Below are positions 30,456-39,517 of a stretch of DNA of 57,339 bases, piece by piece (within the stretch, counting starts at the first letter, position 1; every line of letters begins with the position of its first letter). The position numbers and the translations under genes are program-made. The notes under the pieces were generated by a model. It did not search any database. It saw only the letters and a list, made by a program, of their open reading frames with translations, and was not told the DNA's origin. Source of the stretch: an uncultured Bacteroidales bacterium (lineage in GTDB: Bacteria > Bacteroidota > Bacteroidia > Bacteroidales > Muribaculaceae); assembly GCA_949289215.1 (NCBI GenBank), contig CASENC010000045.1:1-57339 (forward strand). The letters run 5' to 3'.

Positions 30456-30549
30456 GTAGAGACGCGATTCATTGCGTCTGATGTGCGGCTATGATAATAA
30501 GTTGATTTCCATGGGAGACGGTTTCAGACGCGATTAATCGCGTCTCTAC
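30456..30549. repeat. inverted pair of 26-bp GTAGAGACGCGATT palindromes
   Basis: 30456-30481 and the reverse complement of 30524-30549 agree at 24 of 26 positions, and each copy is itself nearly palindromic (AGACGCGATTAATCGCGTCT). They lie in the 241-nt gap between the TPR gene and murI stops and may act as a bidirectional terminator or be a dispersed repeat. Confidence 0.7.
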
Positions 30550-30603
30550 TGGCAAAATCGCATTTTTGATACACTTTACCGCATTTTCCGGCACACACAA
30601 GTG

Positions 30604-31443
30604 TCACGCAAGGTCGATGTGGGTGGCAGTGGCGTCGGTACCCAGGAAGAGCGATGCCATTTGGCCGAAACGGTCGGCATTTTCGGTGGTGAGATACTGC
30701 ACGGTACCACCGTGACTGAGACGGCACTCCATCTCGGGGTGGCGGCAAAGGTAATCGGCAAGGCTCTCGGCGACTATCCCCCCTTGCTCCACCACAGCCA
30801 CGCCGGACGGCATATATTGCCTAATTTTGTCCATCAGCAGCGGATAATGCGTGCAGCCAAGTATCACGCTGTCGATGTCGGGGCAGCGTCCAAACAGCAT
30901 ATCGATATATTTTTTCACGAAATAATCGGCACCGGGGCCGTCGGCCTCGCGGTTCTCGACGAGCGGAACCCATAGCGGGCATGCCTGCCCCCACGTGCGG
31001 AAACCCTGCCCTGCATACATCTTTCCTATCTCTATGTCGTAGGAACAACTCTGTATGGTTCCCGGAGTGCCGAATATGCCTATGTTACCATTGCGAGTAA
31101 TCTCCCCTATTTTCTCCACCGTGGGTCTTATCACGCCAAGCACACGGCGCAAAGGGTCGAGCTGCGGCAGGTCGGACTGCTGAATGGTGCGCAACGCCTT
31201 GGCCGATGCCGTGTTGCAGGCAAGTATCACAAGGCGGCAACCGCAACCAAACAAGTATTTGACGGCTTGAAGCGTGAAACGATAAACCACGTCGAACGAG
31301 CGTGTGCCGTAGGGCGCACGGGCATTGTCACCAAGGTACAAGTAGTCATACCCCGGCAACCTGCGGCGCATCTCCTTCAAGATAGTCAATCCACCGTAGC
31401 CCGAATCAAACACGCCTATCGGGCTGGTCTGCACAAGCTCCAT
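30604..31443 (-). CDS. murI: glutamate racemase
   Basis: 279 residues from the ATG at 31443 (MELVQTSPIGVFDSGYGGLT); longer starts at 31503 or 31539 are possible, but the last would overlap trxB. It has the two catalytic cysteines in ACNTAS and GCTHYPLL, the DSGYGG loop and LGDNARAPYG. It makes D-glutamate for peptidoglycan in the cytosol. It follows trxB closely in a leftward group ftsK-lolA-trxB-murI. Confidence 0.95.
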   Translation of the reverse strand: MELVQTSPIGVFDSGYGGLTILKEMRRRLPGYDYLYLGDNARAPYGTRSFDVVYRFTLQAVKYLFGCGCRLVILACNTASAKALRTIQQSDLPQLDPLRRVLGVIRPTVEKIGEITRNGNIGIFGTPGTIQSCSYDIEIGKMYAGQGFRTWGQACPLWVPLVENREADGPGADYFVKKYIDMLFGRCPDIDSVILGCTHYPLLMDKIRQYMPSGVAVVEQGGIVAESLADYLCRHPEMECRLSHGGTVQYLTTENADRFGQMASLFLGTDATATHIDLA

Positions 31444-31507
31444 GAACTGCCTGAACTCTCGGCACTCATTATTCTCCTTCAAGTCCTGCGCCGACACGCC
31501 CATGAAA

Positions 31508-32449
31508 TTAATGCCCATCGGCCAAGAGGAATTTTTCAACGTCGAGCGCGGCCTTGCACCCCATTCCAGCCGCAGTCACGGCCTGGCGGTAATGCGGGTC
31601 GGCCACGTCGCCGGCCGCAAACACGCCCGGCACACTTGTAGCCTGGCTTGCGCCACGGGTCACTATATAACCGGCATCGTCGAGCTGGAGCTGTCCGTCA
31701 AGGAAAGCAGTGTTGGGAGTGTGCCCTATGGCAAGGAAAAAGCCATCGATAGCGATGTCGAAATACTCTTCCTCGGCAGTACCCTTGTGCCTTACGAGGT
31801 GTGCACCCTCGACGGCATCTGCGCCAAACAACCCCACGGTGTTGGTATTGAACAGCACTTCGATGTTGCTGGTATTGCGCACACGCTCCTGCATCACCTT
31901 CGAGGCTCGCAAATAATCCTTGCGCACAATCATATATACCTTCGAGGCAAGCCCGGCCAAATAAGTGGCCTCCTCGCAAGCCGTATCGCCGCCCCCCACC
32001 ACGGCAACTACCTTGCCGCGGTAGAAGAACCCGTCGCAAGTGGCACAGGCCGACACTCCGCGACCGCGAAACTTCTTCTCATCATCAAGCCCCAAGTACC
32101 GTGCCGAGGCACCTGTGGCCACAATCACCGCATCGGCGGCAACGGTGGCCGCACCACCATCGATAGTGGCCACAAACGGGCGGTGCGACAGGTCGATTGA
32201 GGTCACAAGCCCGGTGCGTATGTCGGCACCGAAACGCTTGGCCTGACTACGCAGCTGCTCCATCATTTCATATCCGTCGATTCCGTCGGGATAACCCGGG
32301 AAATTCTCAATCTCGGTGGTCGTGGTCAACTGGCCGCCCGGTTGCTCACCCTCGTAAAGGACTGGCGACAAATTGGCTCGCGACGCGTAAATGGCAGCCG
32401 TGTAACCGGCAGGCCCCGAACCTATTATCAAGCATTTTGTGGTTTCCAT
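31508..32449 (-). CDS. trxB: thioredoxin-disulfide reductase
   Basis: 313 residues from the ATG at 32449 (METTKCLIIGSGPAGYTAAI), the standard start; nine upstream codons are also open. It has the FAD dinucleotide fold GSGPAG, the redox pair C135/C138 (SACATCDGF), the NADPH fold VVGGGDTACEEA and the C-terminal FAD motif GVFAAGDVAD. It reduces thioredoxin with NADPH. It lies 23 nt after lolA. Confidence 0.97.
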   Translation of the reverse strand: METTKCLIIGSGPAGYTAAIYASRANLSPVLYEGEQPGGQLTTTTEIENFPGYPDGIDGYEMMEQLRSQAKRFGADIRTGLVTSIDLSHRPFVATIDGGAATVAADAVIVATGASARYLGLDDEKKFRGRGVSACATCDGFFYRGKVVAVVGGGDTACEEATYLAGLASKVYMIVRKDYLRASKVMQERVRNTSNIEVLFNTNTVGLFGADAVEGAHLVRHKGTAEEEYFDIAIDGFFLAIGHTPNTAFLDGQLQLDDAGYIVTRGASQATSVPGVFAAGDVADPHYRQAVTAAGMGCKAALDVEKFLLADGH

Positions 32450-32472
32450 ATATAACAGTTTTTTTCGATTAT

Positions 32473-33087
32473 TCACCTTAAATCAACAACCTGCGTTCCG
32501 GCAGGCACAGCACCGGCATCATATTTGAATGTGCTTCCCGGAAATTTCTTTCCTGTAGCGTAATTCTTCACTACTACCGTATATTGCGAATTATCGGCCA
32601 ATACAAACACGGCCTTCTCGATTTGCTTGTTACCGATACCTACAAAAAGCTGAATAAGTCTCACGTCGCTGTCCTGCGATTGCGGTATCAGCGACAGCAT
32701 ATAAGCCCCACCGGGTGTTTTCACCATCGACACATTTGAACTGTTCTTAAACGCCACAAGTGCCGCATACGGGTTTGACAGTTGCAACTCTTCCCGGGTA
32801 GGTTCGGTTATATTCACCTCACCCGTCATCGATGAATAAGCCCATTGCGTGGTACCGTCATACCAGCACATCAAGTCGTCCGACAAAATGCGGAACCTGT
32901 CACCCTCCATTGCGATGGTGCCCCGGTCGGTAGTTTTGTCATATGTCATCAGGTAATCGGCCGAGATACCTTTACTCTTGTTGTAAGTGTCAATAACGTC
33001 TTGTAACACGTCATTAGCACCTTGAGCCATACCGGCCACAGGCAGCAAGGCGCATGACAGAAGTATAATATAATGCAACAGTTTCAT
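32473..33087 (-). CDS. lolA: LolA-like outer-membrane lipoprotein carrier
   Basis: 204 residues from the ATG at 33087, which starts the signal peptide MKLLHYIILLSCALLPVAGMAQ; a 24-residue upstream extension overlaps ftsK and is rejected. It has the LolA half-barrel pattern: SADYLMTYDKTTDRGTIAM, FRILSDDLMCWYDGTTQWAY, and LSLIPQSQDSDVRLIQL. It should carry lipoproteins across the periplasm. The placement right after ftsK (7-nt gap) is common in Bacteroidota. Confidence 0.88.
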   Translation of the reverse strand: MKLLHYIILLSCALLPVAGMAQGANDVLQDVIDTYNKSKGISADYLMTYDKTTDRGTIAMEGDRFRILSDDLMCWYDGTTQWAYSSMTGEVNITEPTREELQLSNPYAALVAFKNSSNVSMVKTPGGAYMLSLIPQSQDSDVRLIQLFVGIGNKQIEKAVFVLADNSQYTVVVKNYATGKKFPGSTFKYDAGAVPAGTQVVDLR

Positions 33088-33094
33088 ATCATTG

Positions 33095-35665
33095 TCATTG
33101 TTGGGAAAGAATACTTTGTAATTGCACCGAATCGACGAGCACTTTCCTCGGCTTGCCACCTAACGACGGGCCTACTATGCCGGCTGCTTCCATTTGATCC
33201 ATAATGCGGCCTGCGCGGTTGAAGCCCAACTTGAAATGCCGCTGGATAGCCGATGTGGAAGCCGTTTCGCACGATACCACGTATTGTGCTATTTCGTCGA
33301 AACGCAAATCACGGTCGTTGATGCTCGTCAGGCCGCTGCCGGTGTCACCACTTTGTTCATCGGGTTCGGGAATATATTCCGGCAACTCATAAGCCTCATC
33401 ATATCCCACTTGGCCATTAATGTAATCACATATACGCTCAACCTCGGGAGTATCGATAAATGCGCACTGTATGCGCTCAACCACACTTCCCGCAGCCGAG
33501 AACAGCATATCGCCGCGTCCCACCAGCTGTTCTGCTCCGGGGCAGTCGAGAATGGTGCGGCTGTCAACCATCTGCACCACCTTGAAAGCAATACGCCCAG
33601 GGAAGTTGGCTTTAATCATACCCGTAATGACATCGGTCGAAGGGCGTTGCGTTGCAATAATCATGTGTATGCCCACGGCACGGGCCTTTTGTGCTATACG
33701 GGCTATAGGTCGCTCTATATCCTTGCCGCCGGTCATCACCAGGTCGGCATATTCATCCACCACGAGCACGATATACGGCATATACCTGTGCCCCTTTTCG
33801 GGATTGAGCCTGCGGGCAATGAACTTTGCGTTGTAATCCTTGATATTGCGTTCGCCTGCGTCACGCAACAGCAGGTTACGGTTTTCCATCTCCTGCACAA
33901 GCGAGTTAAGCGTGGCGATGGCTTTCTTGGGATCAATTACAATGCACTCGTCTTCGCCCGTGAGCTTGGCAAGGTAGTGGTGTTCAAGTTTGGAATAGAG
34001 GCTGAATTCCACCATTTTCGGGTCAATCAGCACAAGTTTAAGCTCCGACGGGTGCTTCTTGTAAAGCAACGAGGCTATTATGGCATTCAATCCCACCGAT
34101 TTTCCCTGACCGGTGGCACCGGCCACCAGCAGGTGCGGCATCTTGGCAAGGTCGGCTATGGCCACATCATTGGTAATGGTGCAACCAAGGGCCATGGGCA
34201 ATTCCATTTTACAATTCTGGAACTTTGCCGAGCCAAGTATCGAGCGCATATACACCGTCTGAGGGTCTTTATTAGGCACTTCTATACCTATGGTGCACTT
34301 GCCCGGAATCGGGGCAATAATGCGTATTCCCAATGCGGCAAGGCTCATCTGGATATCCTGCCCCAAACCCTTTATTTTGGAAATGCGAACTCCATCGCAA
34401 GGCTGGATTTCAAAAAGCGAAATCGTAGGTCCTACACACACATCGATTTTCTTGATTTGAATGTCATAATGTGCAAGGGTCTCGATAATGCGTTTTTTAT
34501 TCTCTTCCTGTTCGTCGAGATCCTCCGTGTGCTGCTTGGAATCGCCCTCACGCAACAGGTCGAGCGGCGGCATTTTATATTTCGATAACTCTTTGGTAGG
34601 ATCGTATGCATCAAAACGCTTCTCGTCGCCCTGCTCTATGGGTGCCGACACGGTAATCGTACTTTCCACTTCCGCGGGAGCTTCATCAAATATCAGGTTC
34701 TCGGTTTCGCTTTTAATGGCAAACGGCATTTTTTTCACCGGTTCGTCGTCAAGTTCATCTTTTTTTTGAGGCTCGGGCTTCTCCTCCACCTTCACAGCCA
34801 CATTTTCTTCACTTTGCTGGGTCTCAAAAGGGTTTGCCTGTTCAGGTTCCAGCTTGTTTACAACCGCCGATTTCCCTTGCTCGTCGGCAATTTCTTCCTC
34901 AGGCTCTTCGGTCGAGTTCAATTTGGTATGCTCGGGAATCAGTTTACGGGCCGTGCTGTAAATTTGTTTCAAAGTCTTGTAGCATATCAAAGCCCAAGAA
35001 ATCACAATAAGTATGTTGATGATAATCATTCCCGGAACACCGGTAAAATCTTGCAAAAACTTATTGCAATAGTGGCCTGTATAGCCACCCATAGGGAAAA
35101 ACATGGGGTTGGCATACAATGATACCGCTCCAAGCACCATCATGCACGCAATAATATTCACAACCGACATGATAGTGAAATGCACAAAGTGCACTTTGCC
35201 GGCCGTCCGCACCATGCGCAAACCTATTACAATGCACCATATTACAATAATGAAAGCTGCAAGCCCCAATCCGCGGTATATGAACGAATGGGCAAGATTG
35301 GCACCGACCGACGCCCCTGCATTGCCCACTTTGTCGGACGCCGCAGCAAGTTCGGTCATTGAATATGAGGTGACAAGGCTCTGGTCGGCCGCACCGGTTT
35401 GTAAGTATGAAATAAATATAATTAACAAATATACCCCAAACAGGCCAAGAGCCGCTCCAATAAAAGTCCTGGTACGGCGACTGCGGCAAAATGCCACAAA
35501 TTTCTGCCAATTGCCGGGTTGTTGTTCTTCGTTTTTTACAGCCTGTTTACTTGGCTTGCCGCGTTTCACTTCAGTTTTATTCTGAGCCGTAGCTTTATCA
35601 GCCTCATTCTTCGACGACTCAACGACAGGGGCATCTATAATATCAGGATCGTATATTTTAGCCAC
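33095..35665 (-). CDS. ftsK: DNA translocase FtsK
   Basis: 856 residues. Four N-terminal transmembrane helices (about 66-240) anchor it at the septum; a charged, low-complexity linker (about 250-390) follows; then the RecA-like motor with Walker A GATGQGKSVGLNA and Walker B LVVDEYADLVM, and the winged-helix gamma domain at the C-terminus (QRHFKLGFNRAGRIMDQME). It pumps chromosomes for dimer resolution at division. It is the first gene of the leftward group. Confidence 0.97.
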   Translation of the reverse strand: MAKIYDPDIIDAPVVESSKNEADKATAQNKTEVKRGKPSKQAVKNEEQQPGNWQKFVAFCRSRRTRTFIGAALGLFGVYLLIIFISYLQTGAADQSLVTSYSMTELAAASDKVGNAGASVGANLAHSFIYRGLGLAAFIIVIWCIVIGLRMVRTAGKVHFVHFTIMSVVNIIACMMVLGAVSLYANPMFFPMGGYTGHYCNKFLQDFTGVPGMIIINILIVISWALICYKTLKQIYSTARKLIPEHTKLNSTEEPEEEIADEQGKSAVVNKLEPEQANPFETQQSEENVAVKVEEKPEPQKKDELDDEPVKKMPFAIKSETENLIFDEAPAEVESTITVSAPIEQGDEKRFDAYDPTKELSKYKMPPLDLLREGDSKQHTEDLDEQEENKKRIIETLAHYDIQIKKIDVCVGPTISLFEIQPCDGVRISKIKGLGQDIQMSLAALGIRIIAPIPGKCTIGIEVPNKDPQTVYMRSILGSAKFQNCKMELPMALGCTITNDVAIADLAKMPHLLVAGATGQGKSVGLNAIIASLLYKKHPSELKLVLIDPKMVEFSLYSKLEHHYLAKLTGEDECIVIDPKKAIATLNSLVQEMENRNLLLRDAGERNIKDYNAKFIARRLNPEKGHRYMPYIVLVVDEYADLVMTGGKDIERPIARIAQKARAVGIHMIIATQRPSTDVITGMIKANFPGRIAFKVVQMVDSRTILDCPGAEQLVGRGDMLFSAAGSVVERIQCAFIDTPEVERICDYINGQVGYDEAYELPEYIPEPDEQSGDTGSGLTSINDRDLRFDEIAQYVVSCETASTSAIQRHFKLGFNRAGRIMDQMEAAGIVGPSLGGKPRKVLVDSVQLQSILSQQ

Positions 35666-35736
35666 AATAGTCTCTATGTTTATCTTGGTTTATAATCTTG
35701 CTGATGCGCCACAAAACGATGGAGCAAAAGCACTCG

Positions 35737-35744
35737 CAAATGTA
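35737..35744 (-). promoter_or_regulatory. -7 box upstream of ftsK
   Basis: Minus strand TACATTTG (35744-35737), 71 nt before the ftsK ATG; the -33 side shows only TTTCG at about 20 nt spacing. The remaining gap 35745-35939 shows no gene. Confidence 0.5.
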
Positions 35745-35939
35745 CTATTTTTTTTGCAACCTGCGAAATGCGGCTTTCTTATTCACCTGGTCGATAACTT
35801 CGGGCTTACGACCACGGTTTTTTAGTATATGAAAATTGAATACACCTGTAAAATCGTGAATTCTTCACATACTTATCTTTAAAGTATTGTTTCTTGAATA
35901 TGTCACTTTCCTAATTGTGTTTTCGCATCACAATACGCA

Positions 35940-36803
35940 TTACCGAAGCTCGCTTATTTCCTTGCTTGAAAGTCCGGTCGCTTCAATTATAAGATTTTCG
36001 GGCAATCCCATTTGTTTCATTCTTAAAGCAGTCTGTTGCACACCAATCGCCATTCCTTCTTCACGACCTTCTTCACGGCCTTCTCTACGACCTTCTTCCC
36101 GTTCATTATCCATTACGGCGAGTTGTGTACGGTAAGCATTGATGCTGGCATCATATTTTTCACGCTCCTCAACGGTCATCGACCGCAAATCGATAATCTG
36201 TTCAAGCCGGTCAAACACAGCCTTACGAGCCTTAAAAGGCATTCTGTCGAGAGTTTCCATATTTTTCAGTACATAAATCCAACGTTCGAAATCATTCTCA
36301 CACTCATCTTCTTCTTTTGTGAAAGATGGCAATTCAAGGAAAATCATACGCATCTTATCGGAATATAAATTACCTGTTTGGCGTATTTTCATATCGATAT
36401 CGGTACGAACCCTGTGTCCATCAATGTCGAGCATGAAATTCATGAAAAAAATTCCATACACGGCTTTTATGTCGAAATTCCATTCGGCACCTTTTTCTCC
36501 TTGCCATGAAATAGCCCGGGAAAGGTAGTAAAGTGCACGGTCACGGAAATTAGTCTGCTTCTTATTTTGCATTTCTACAATGAATTGCTCACCATCGTCA
36601 TTTACACAATAAATGTCGTAAATAACACCGCGGCCTGCATCAAATTCAGGTAACAGTTCTTTGTCAAGGAAATGAATGTCCTTGATACATTTTTCATCCA
36701 CAAGCAGGCTGTTAAGAAAATCGATAATTAAATCCTTGTTGATTTCCTGCCCGAAGATGCGTTTAAAGCCCACATCGGTAAATGGATTGATAAACTTTGC
36801 CAT
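35940..36803 (-). CDS. Rpn-family recombination-promoting nuclease/putative transposase (PD-(D/E)XK)
   Basis: 287 residues from the ATG at 36803 (MAKFINPFTDVGFKRIFGQE), the usual opening of this family. The nuclease core is GVIYDIYCVNDDGEQFIVEMQ with the D...ExQ pattern. The C-terminal part has a short repeat rich in R, E and G (residues about 245-262), encoded by four 12-nt units at 36055-36102, and ends with MKQMGLPENLIIEATGLS. Rpn proteins cut DNA and promote RecA-independent recombination. They are often present in many copies. Confidence 0.92.
   Translation of the reverse strand: MAKFINPFTDVGFKRIFGQEINKDLIIDFLNSLLVDEKCIKDIHFLDKELLPEFDAGRGVIYDIYCVNDDGEQFIVEMQNKKQTNFRDRALYYLSRAISWQGEKGAEWNFDIKAVYGIFFMNFMLDIDGHRVRTDIDMKIRQTGNLYSDKMRMIFLELPSFTKEEDECENDFERWIYVLKNMETLDRMPFKARKAVFDRLEQIIDLRSMTVEEREKYDASINAYRTQLAVMDNEREEGRREGREEGREEGMAIGVQQTALRMKQMGLPENLIIEATGLSSKEISELR
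36055..36102 (-). repeat. four 12-nt tandem units inside the Rpn gene
   Basis: Plus-strand units CCTTCTTCACGA, CCTTCTTCACGG, CCTTCTCTACGA and CCTTCTTCCCGT encode variants of REEG. Since 12 is a multiple of three, unit loss or gain would keep the frame. Confidence 0.8.
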
Positions 36804-36824
36804 AATACCCAAATCTTGTTTTTA

Positions 36825-36855
36825 CAAATATAATAAAACAAAATCATATTTCCAA
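36825..36855 (-). promoter_or_regulatory. promoter of the Rpn gene
   Basis: Minus strand TTG (36855-36853), 20 nt, TATATTTG (36832-36825). Confidence 0.75.
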
Positions 36856-36896
36856 CCCATGGTGCTGCATTTTAGTTCTTATTACGGTTGACAAGC

Positions 36897-36934
36897 AACG
36901 GGCAGCCCGGCTTTATTTTGCCGGGCTGCCCGTT
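36897..36934 (-). terminator. terminator hairpin after nqrF
   Basis: A perfect GC-rich stem of 15 bp (36897-36911 with 36920-36934) with an 8-nt loop, 20 nt beyond the nqrF stop. The U tract is poor. Confidence 0.7.
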
Positions 36935-36953
36935 TAACAAATATGTCGCGGAA

Positions 36954-38225
36954 TTAACCGCCGAAATTATCGAAGTGTATGCTTTCCATATCCACGCCAA
37001 GGTTGTAAAGCATTCCTTCAACAGCTTTGCTCATGGGGCCGGGGCCGCACATATAGTATTCAATATCTTCAGGCGCATCGTGGTCTTTCAAGTATGTGTC
37101 ATACATTACTTGATGCACAAATCCCGGTGTGTATTTCACGCCTGCGGCATCGGCAGCCGGGTCGGGGTGGTCGAGGGCCAAGTGGAACGAGAAATTGGGG
37201 AACTCGCGCTCAAGTTGCAAGAAATCTTGCAAGTAGAACACCTCGTTGAGTGCGCGGGCACCGTAGAAATACGACATCTTGCGGTCGCGGGTGTTGAGTG
37301 TGTGAGTCATGTGCATGATTTGTGCACGCAACGGAGCCATACCGGCACCTCCGCCCACCCAAATCATCTCTTTCTTCGAGTCGAAGATGGGGTGGAAATC
37401 TCCGTAAGGTCCGCTCATTTTCACCTTGTCACCCGGTTTGAGTGTGAAAATATAGGATGATGCTATACCCGGCATCACATCTTGGAAGCCGACTTGCGGT
37501 TTCGGTTTGAACGGCGGTGTGGCTATGCGCACGGTAAGCATTATGCGGTCGCCCTCGGCAGGATAGTTGGCCATGGAGTAAGCCCTGATGGTAGGTTCGG
37601 TATTCTTGCACTTAAGCCCGAACAATCCGAATTTTTCCCATGCCGGCAGATATTCCTTGCCAATCGAATCCTTGTCGATATCCTTGTCATAATCCATTTC
37701 ATAGGTTGGGATGCTTATTTGGGCATACGAACCGGGTACAAAGTTCATGTGTTCACCCGGAGGCAAAGCCACGATAAACTCCTTGATAAACGTAGCCACA
37801 TTCTTGTTAGAGATAACTTCGCATTCCCATTCCTTGATTTCGAGAACTGAGTCGGGGACTTGTATTTTCAGGTTGTCCTTTACTTTTACTTGGCAACCGA
37901 GTCTCCAGTGGGCCTGTTGCTCCTTGCGAGAGAAGTGCACGGTCTCGGTGGGCAATATGTTGCCGCCGCCTTCAAGCACCTGTACACGGCATTGTCCGCA
38001 ACTGCCTTTTCCGCCACAAGCCGAGGCAAGGTGTATGTCTTGTGTGGCCAATGTCGAAAGCAGCGAACTGCCTTGCGGTACTTGGAGTGTCTTTTTGCCG
38101 TCGTTGATGTCGATGGTGACGTTGCCTGCCGGCACAAGGTATTTCTTGGCCACAAGCAATATGATCACCAGTATAAGTGTCACGATAAGGAAAAGTATCG
38201 CGCTTGAAAAAATCGTTAGTTCCAT
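36954..38225 (-). CDS. nqrF: Na+-translocating NADH:quinone reductase subunit F
   Basis: 423 residues. One N-terminal membrane helix (5-27), a [2Fe-2S] ferredoxin domain with C70, C76, C79 and C111 (CGGKGSCGQC ... LGC), an FAD-binding domain (RAYSMANYP) and a C-terminal NADH-binding domain (VGGGAGMAPLRAQI). It takes electrons from NADH into the complex. Last gene of nqrABCDEF; 7 nt after nqrE. Confidence 0.98.
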   Translation of the reverse strand: MELTIFSSAILFLIVTLILVIILLVAKKYLVPAGNVTIDINDGKKTLQVPQGSSLLSTLATQDIHLASACGGKGSCGQCRVQVLEGGGNILPTETVHFSRKEQQAHWRLGCQVKVKDNLKIQVPDSVLEIKEWECEVISNKNVATFIKEFIVALPPGEHMNFVPGSYAQISIPTYEMDYDKDIDKDSIGKEYLPAWEKFGLFGLKCKNTEPTIRAYSMANYPAEGDRIMLTVRIATPPFKPKPQVGFQDVMPGIASSYIFTLKPGDKVKMSGPYGDFHPIFDSKKEMIWVGGGAGMAPLRAQIMHMTHTLNTRDRKMSYFYGARALNEVFYLQDFLQLEREFPNFSFHLALDHPDPAADAAGVKYTPGFVHQVMYDTYLKDHDAPEDIEYYMCGPGPMSKAVEGMLYNLGVDMESIHFDNFGG

Positions 38226-38232
38226 AGTGCCA

Positions 38233-38847
38233 TCATAGTTTTATGCCGAGGAAGCTCATGAAAGCTATACCCATAAGGCCGGTTAATATAAATGTTATGC
38301 CTATGCCGCGCAATGGCTTGGGAATGTTGCTGTAAGCAAGTTTCTCGCGAATGGCGGCGAGCCCCACAATGGCAAGCATCCAGCCGATGCCCGATCCTGC
38401 ACCGTAAACGGTGGCAGTCCATGCCGACCCGAAATCGCGTTGCTGCATGAACAACGCGCAACCGAGAATGGCACAGTTAACAGCAATCAGTGGCAGGAAA
38501 ATACCCAACGACGCATACAGCGAAGGAGAGAATTTTTCGACAGCCATTTCAACGAGCTGCGTCATGGATGCAATTACGGCAATGAACATTATGAGTGCAA
38601 GGAAACTGAGATCGACAGAGGCAAATTCCTCGCCGAGCCATCGCATGGCTCCGGGTTGTAGCAAATATTTGTCAAGGACAAAGTTGAGCGGCAGAGTCAC
38701 CACAAGCATGAATGTGACAGCAATCCCCAGCCCGAACGAAGTTTTTACATTCTTGGATACTGCAAGAAACGAACACATACCCAAGAAGTAGGCGAATATC
38801 ATGTTGTCGATGAAAATCGACTTTATAAACAAGTTAAGATCTTCCAT
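38233..38847 (-). CDS. nqrE: Na+-translocating NADH:quinone reductase subunit E
   Basis: 204 residues, six transmembrane helices, with the conserved FAYFLGMCSFLAVSKNV near the N-terminus and AVNCAILGCALFMQQRD in the middle. The cysteines in these two segments correspond to the Cys that hold the iron centre between NqrD and NqrE. It forms part of the sodium path. Confidence 0.97.
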   Translation of the reverse strand: MEDLNLFIKSIFIDNMIFAYFLGMCSFLAVSKNVKTSFGLGIAVTFMLVVTLPLNFVLDKYLLQPGAMRWLGEEFASVDLSFLALIMFIAVIASMTQLVEMAVEKFSPSLYASLGIFLPLIAVNCAILGCALFMQQRDFGSAWTATVYGAGSGIGWMLAIVGLAAIREKLAYSNIPKPLRGIGITFILTGLMGIAFMSFLGIKL

Positions 38848-38878
38848 ACTTTATTATTTTCTTTACAGGTGTGTGTAT

Positions 38879-39505
38879 TTATTGTTCTTCTTGCAAATCC
38901 TTGTTGCGCGAGCGGTGCCACCAAATGATGCAACCTACGGTAATAAGTGCCATGGGAGGCAAAATCATAAGCCCGTTGTTGGAATACCCCATGTCGTAGA
39001 ATGCCTGCGGGATTACTTGAAATCCAAACAAGGTGCCCGACCCGAGCAATTCGCGGAAAAATGCCACGACGATAAGTATAATGGCATAACCTATGCCATT
39101 GCCGATGCCGTCGAGGAATGAAGGCCAAGGCTTGTTGGACAGGGCGAAAGCCTCAAGCCGCCCCATCAGGATACAGTTGGTGATAATAAGTCCGATGAAC
39201 ACCGACAAAGCTTTGCTCATCTCGTAATTATAAGCCTTGAGTATCTGGTCAACGATGATAACCAGCGCAGCCACCACCACCAGTTGCACTATGATGCGTA
39301 TATTGTTGGGAATGGTGTTGCGTATAAGTGAAATTATCAGGTTGGAAAATGCCGTGATGGCAGTTACCGAGATACCCATCACTATTGCCGGTTCCAGCTT
39401 GGCCGTAACGGCAAGGCAGGAGCATATGCCCAATATCTGCACCAGCACGGGGTTGTTGCGCGACAGCGGGCCGAGTAATGCTTCTTTTGATATTTTCGAC
39501 AACAT
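38879..39505 (-). CDS. nqrD: Na+-translocating NADH:quinone reductase subunit D
   Basis: 208 residues, six transmembrane helices; related to NqrE in inverted topology. It has PVLVQILGICSCLAVTAKLEPA and GLIITNCILMGRLEAFA, again with the paired Cys positions for the iron centre. It lies between nqrC (12-nt gap) and nqrE. Confidence 0.97.
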   Translation of the reverse strand: MLSKISKEALLGPLSRNNPVLVQILGICSCLAVTAKLEPAIVMGISVTAITAFSNLIISLIRNTIPNNIRIIVQLVVVAALVIIVDQILKAYNYEMSKALSVFIGLIITNCILMGRLEAFALSNKPWPSFLDGIGNGIGYAIILIVVAFFRELLGSGTLFGFQVIPQAFYDMGYSNNGLMILPPMALITVGCIIWWHRSRNKDLQEEQ

Positions 39506-39517
39506 AATATGATGTTT

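Noticed and set aside
33194-34588. 464-codon open frame on the plus strand
   Set aside because: It lies entirely opposite ftsK, has no family features and no promoter; it is a by-product of the codon use of ftsK.
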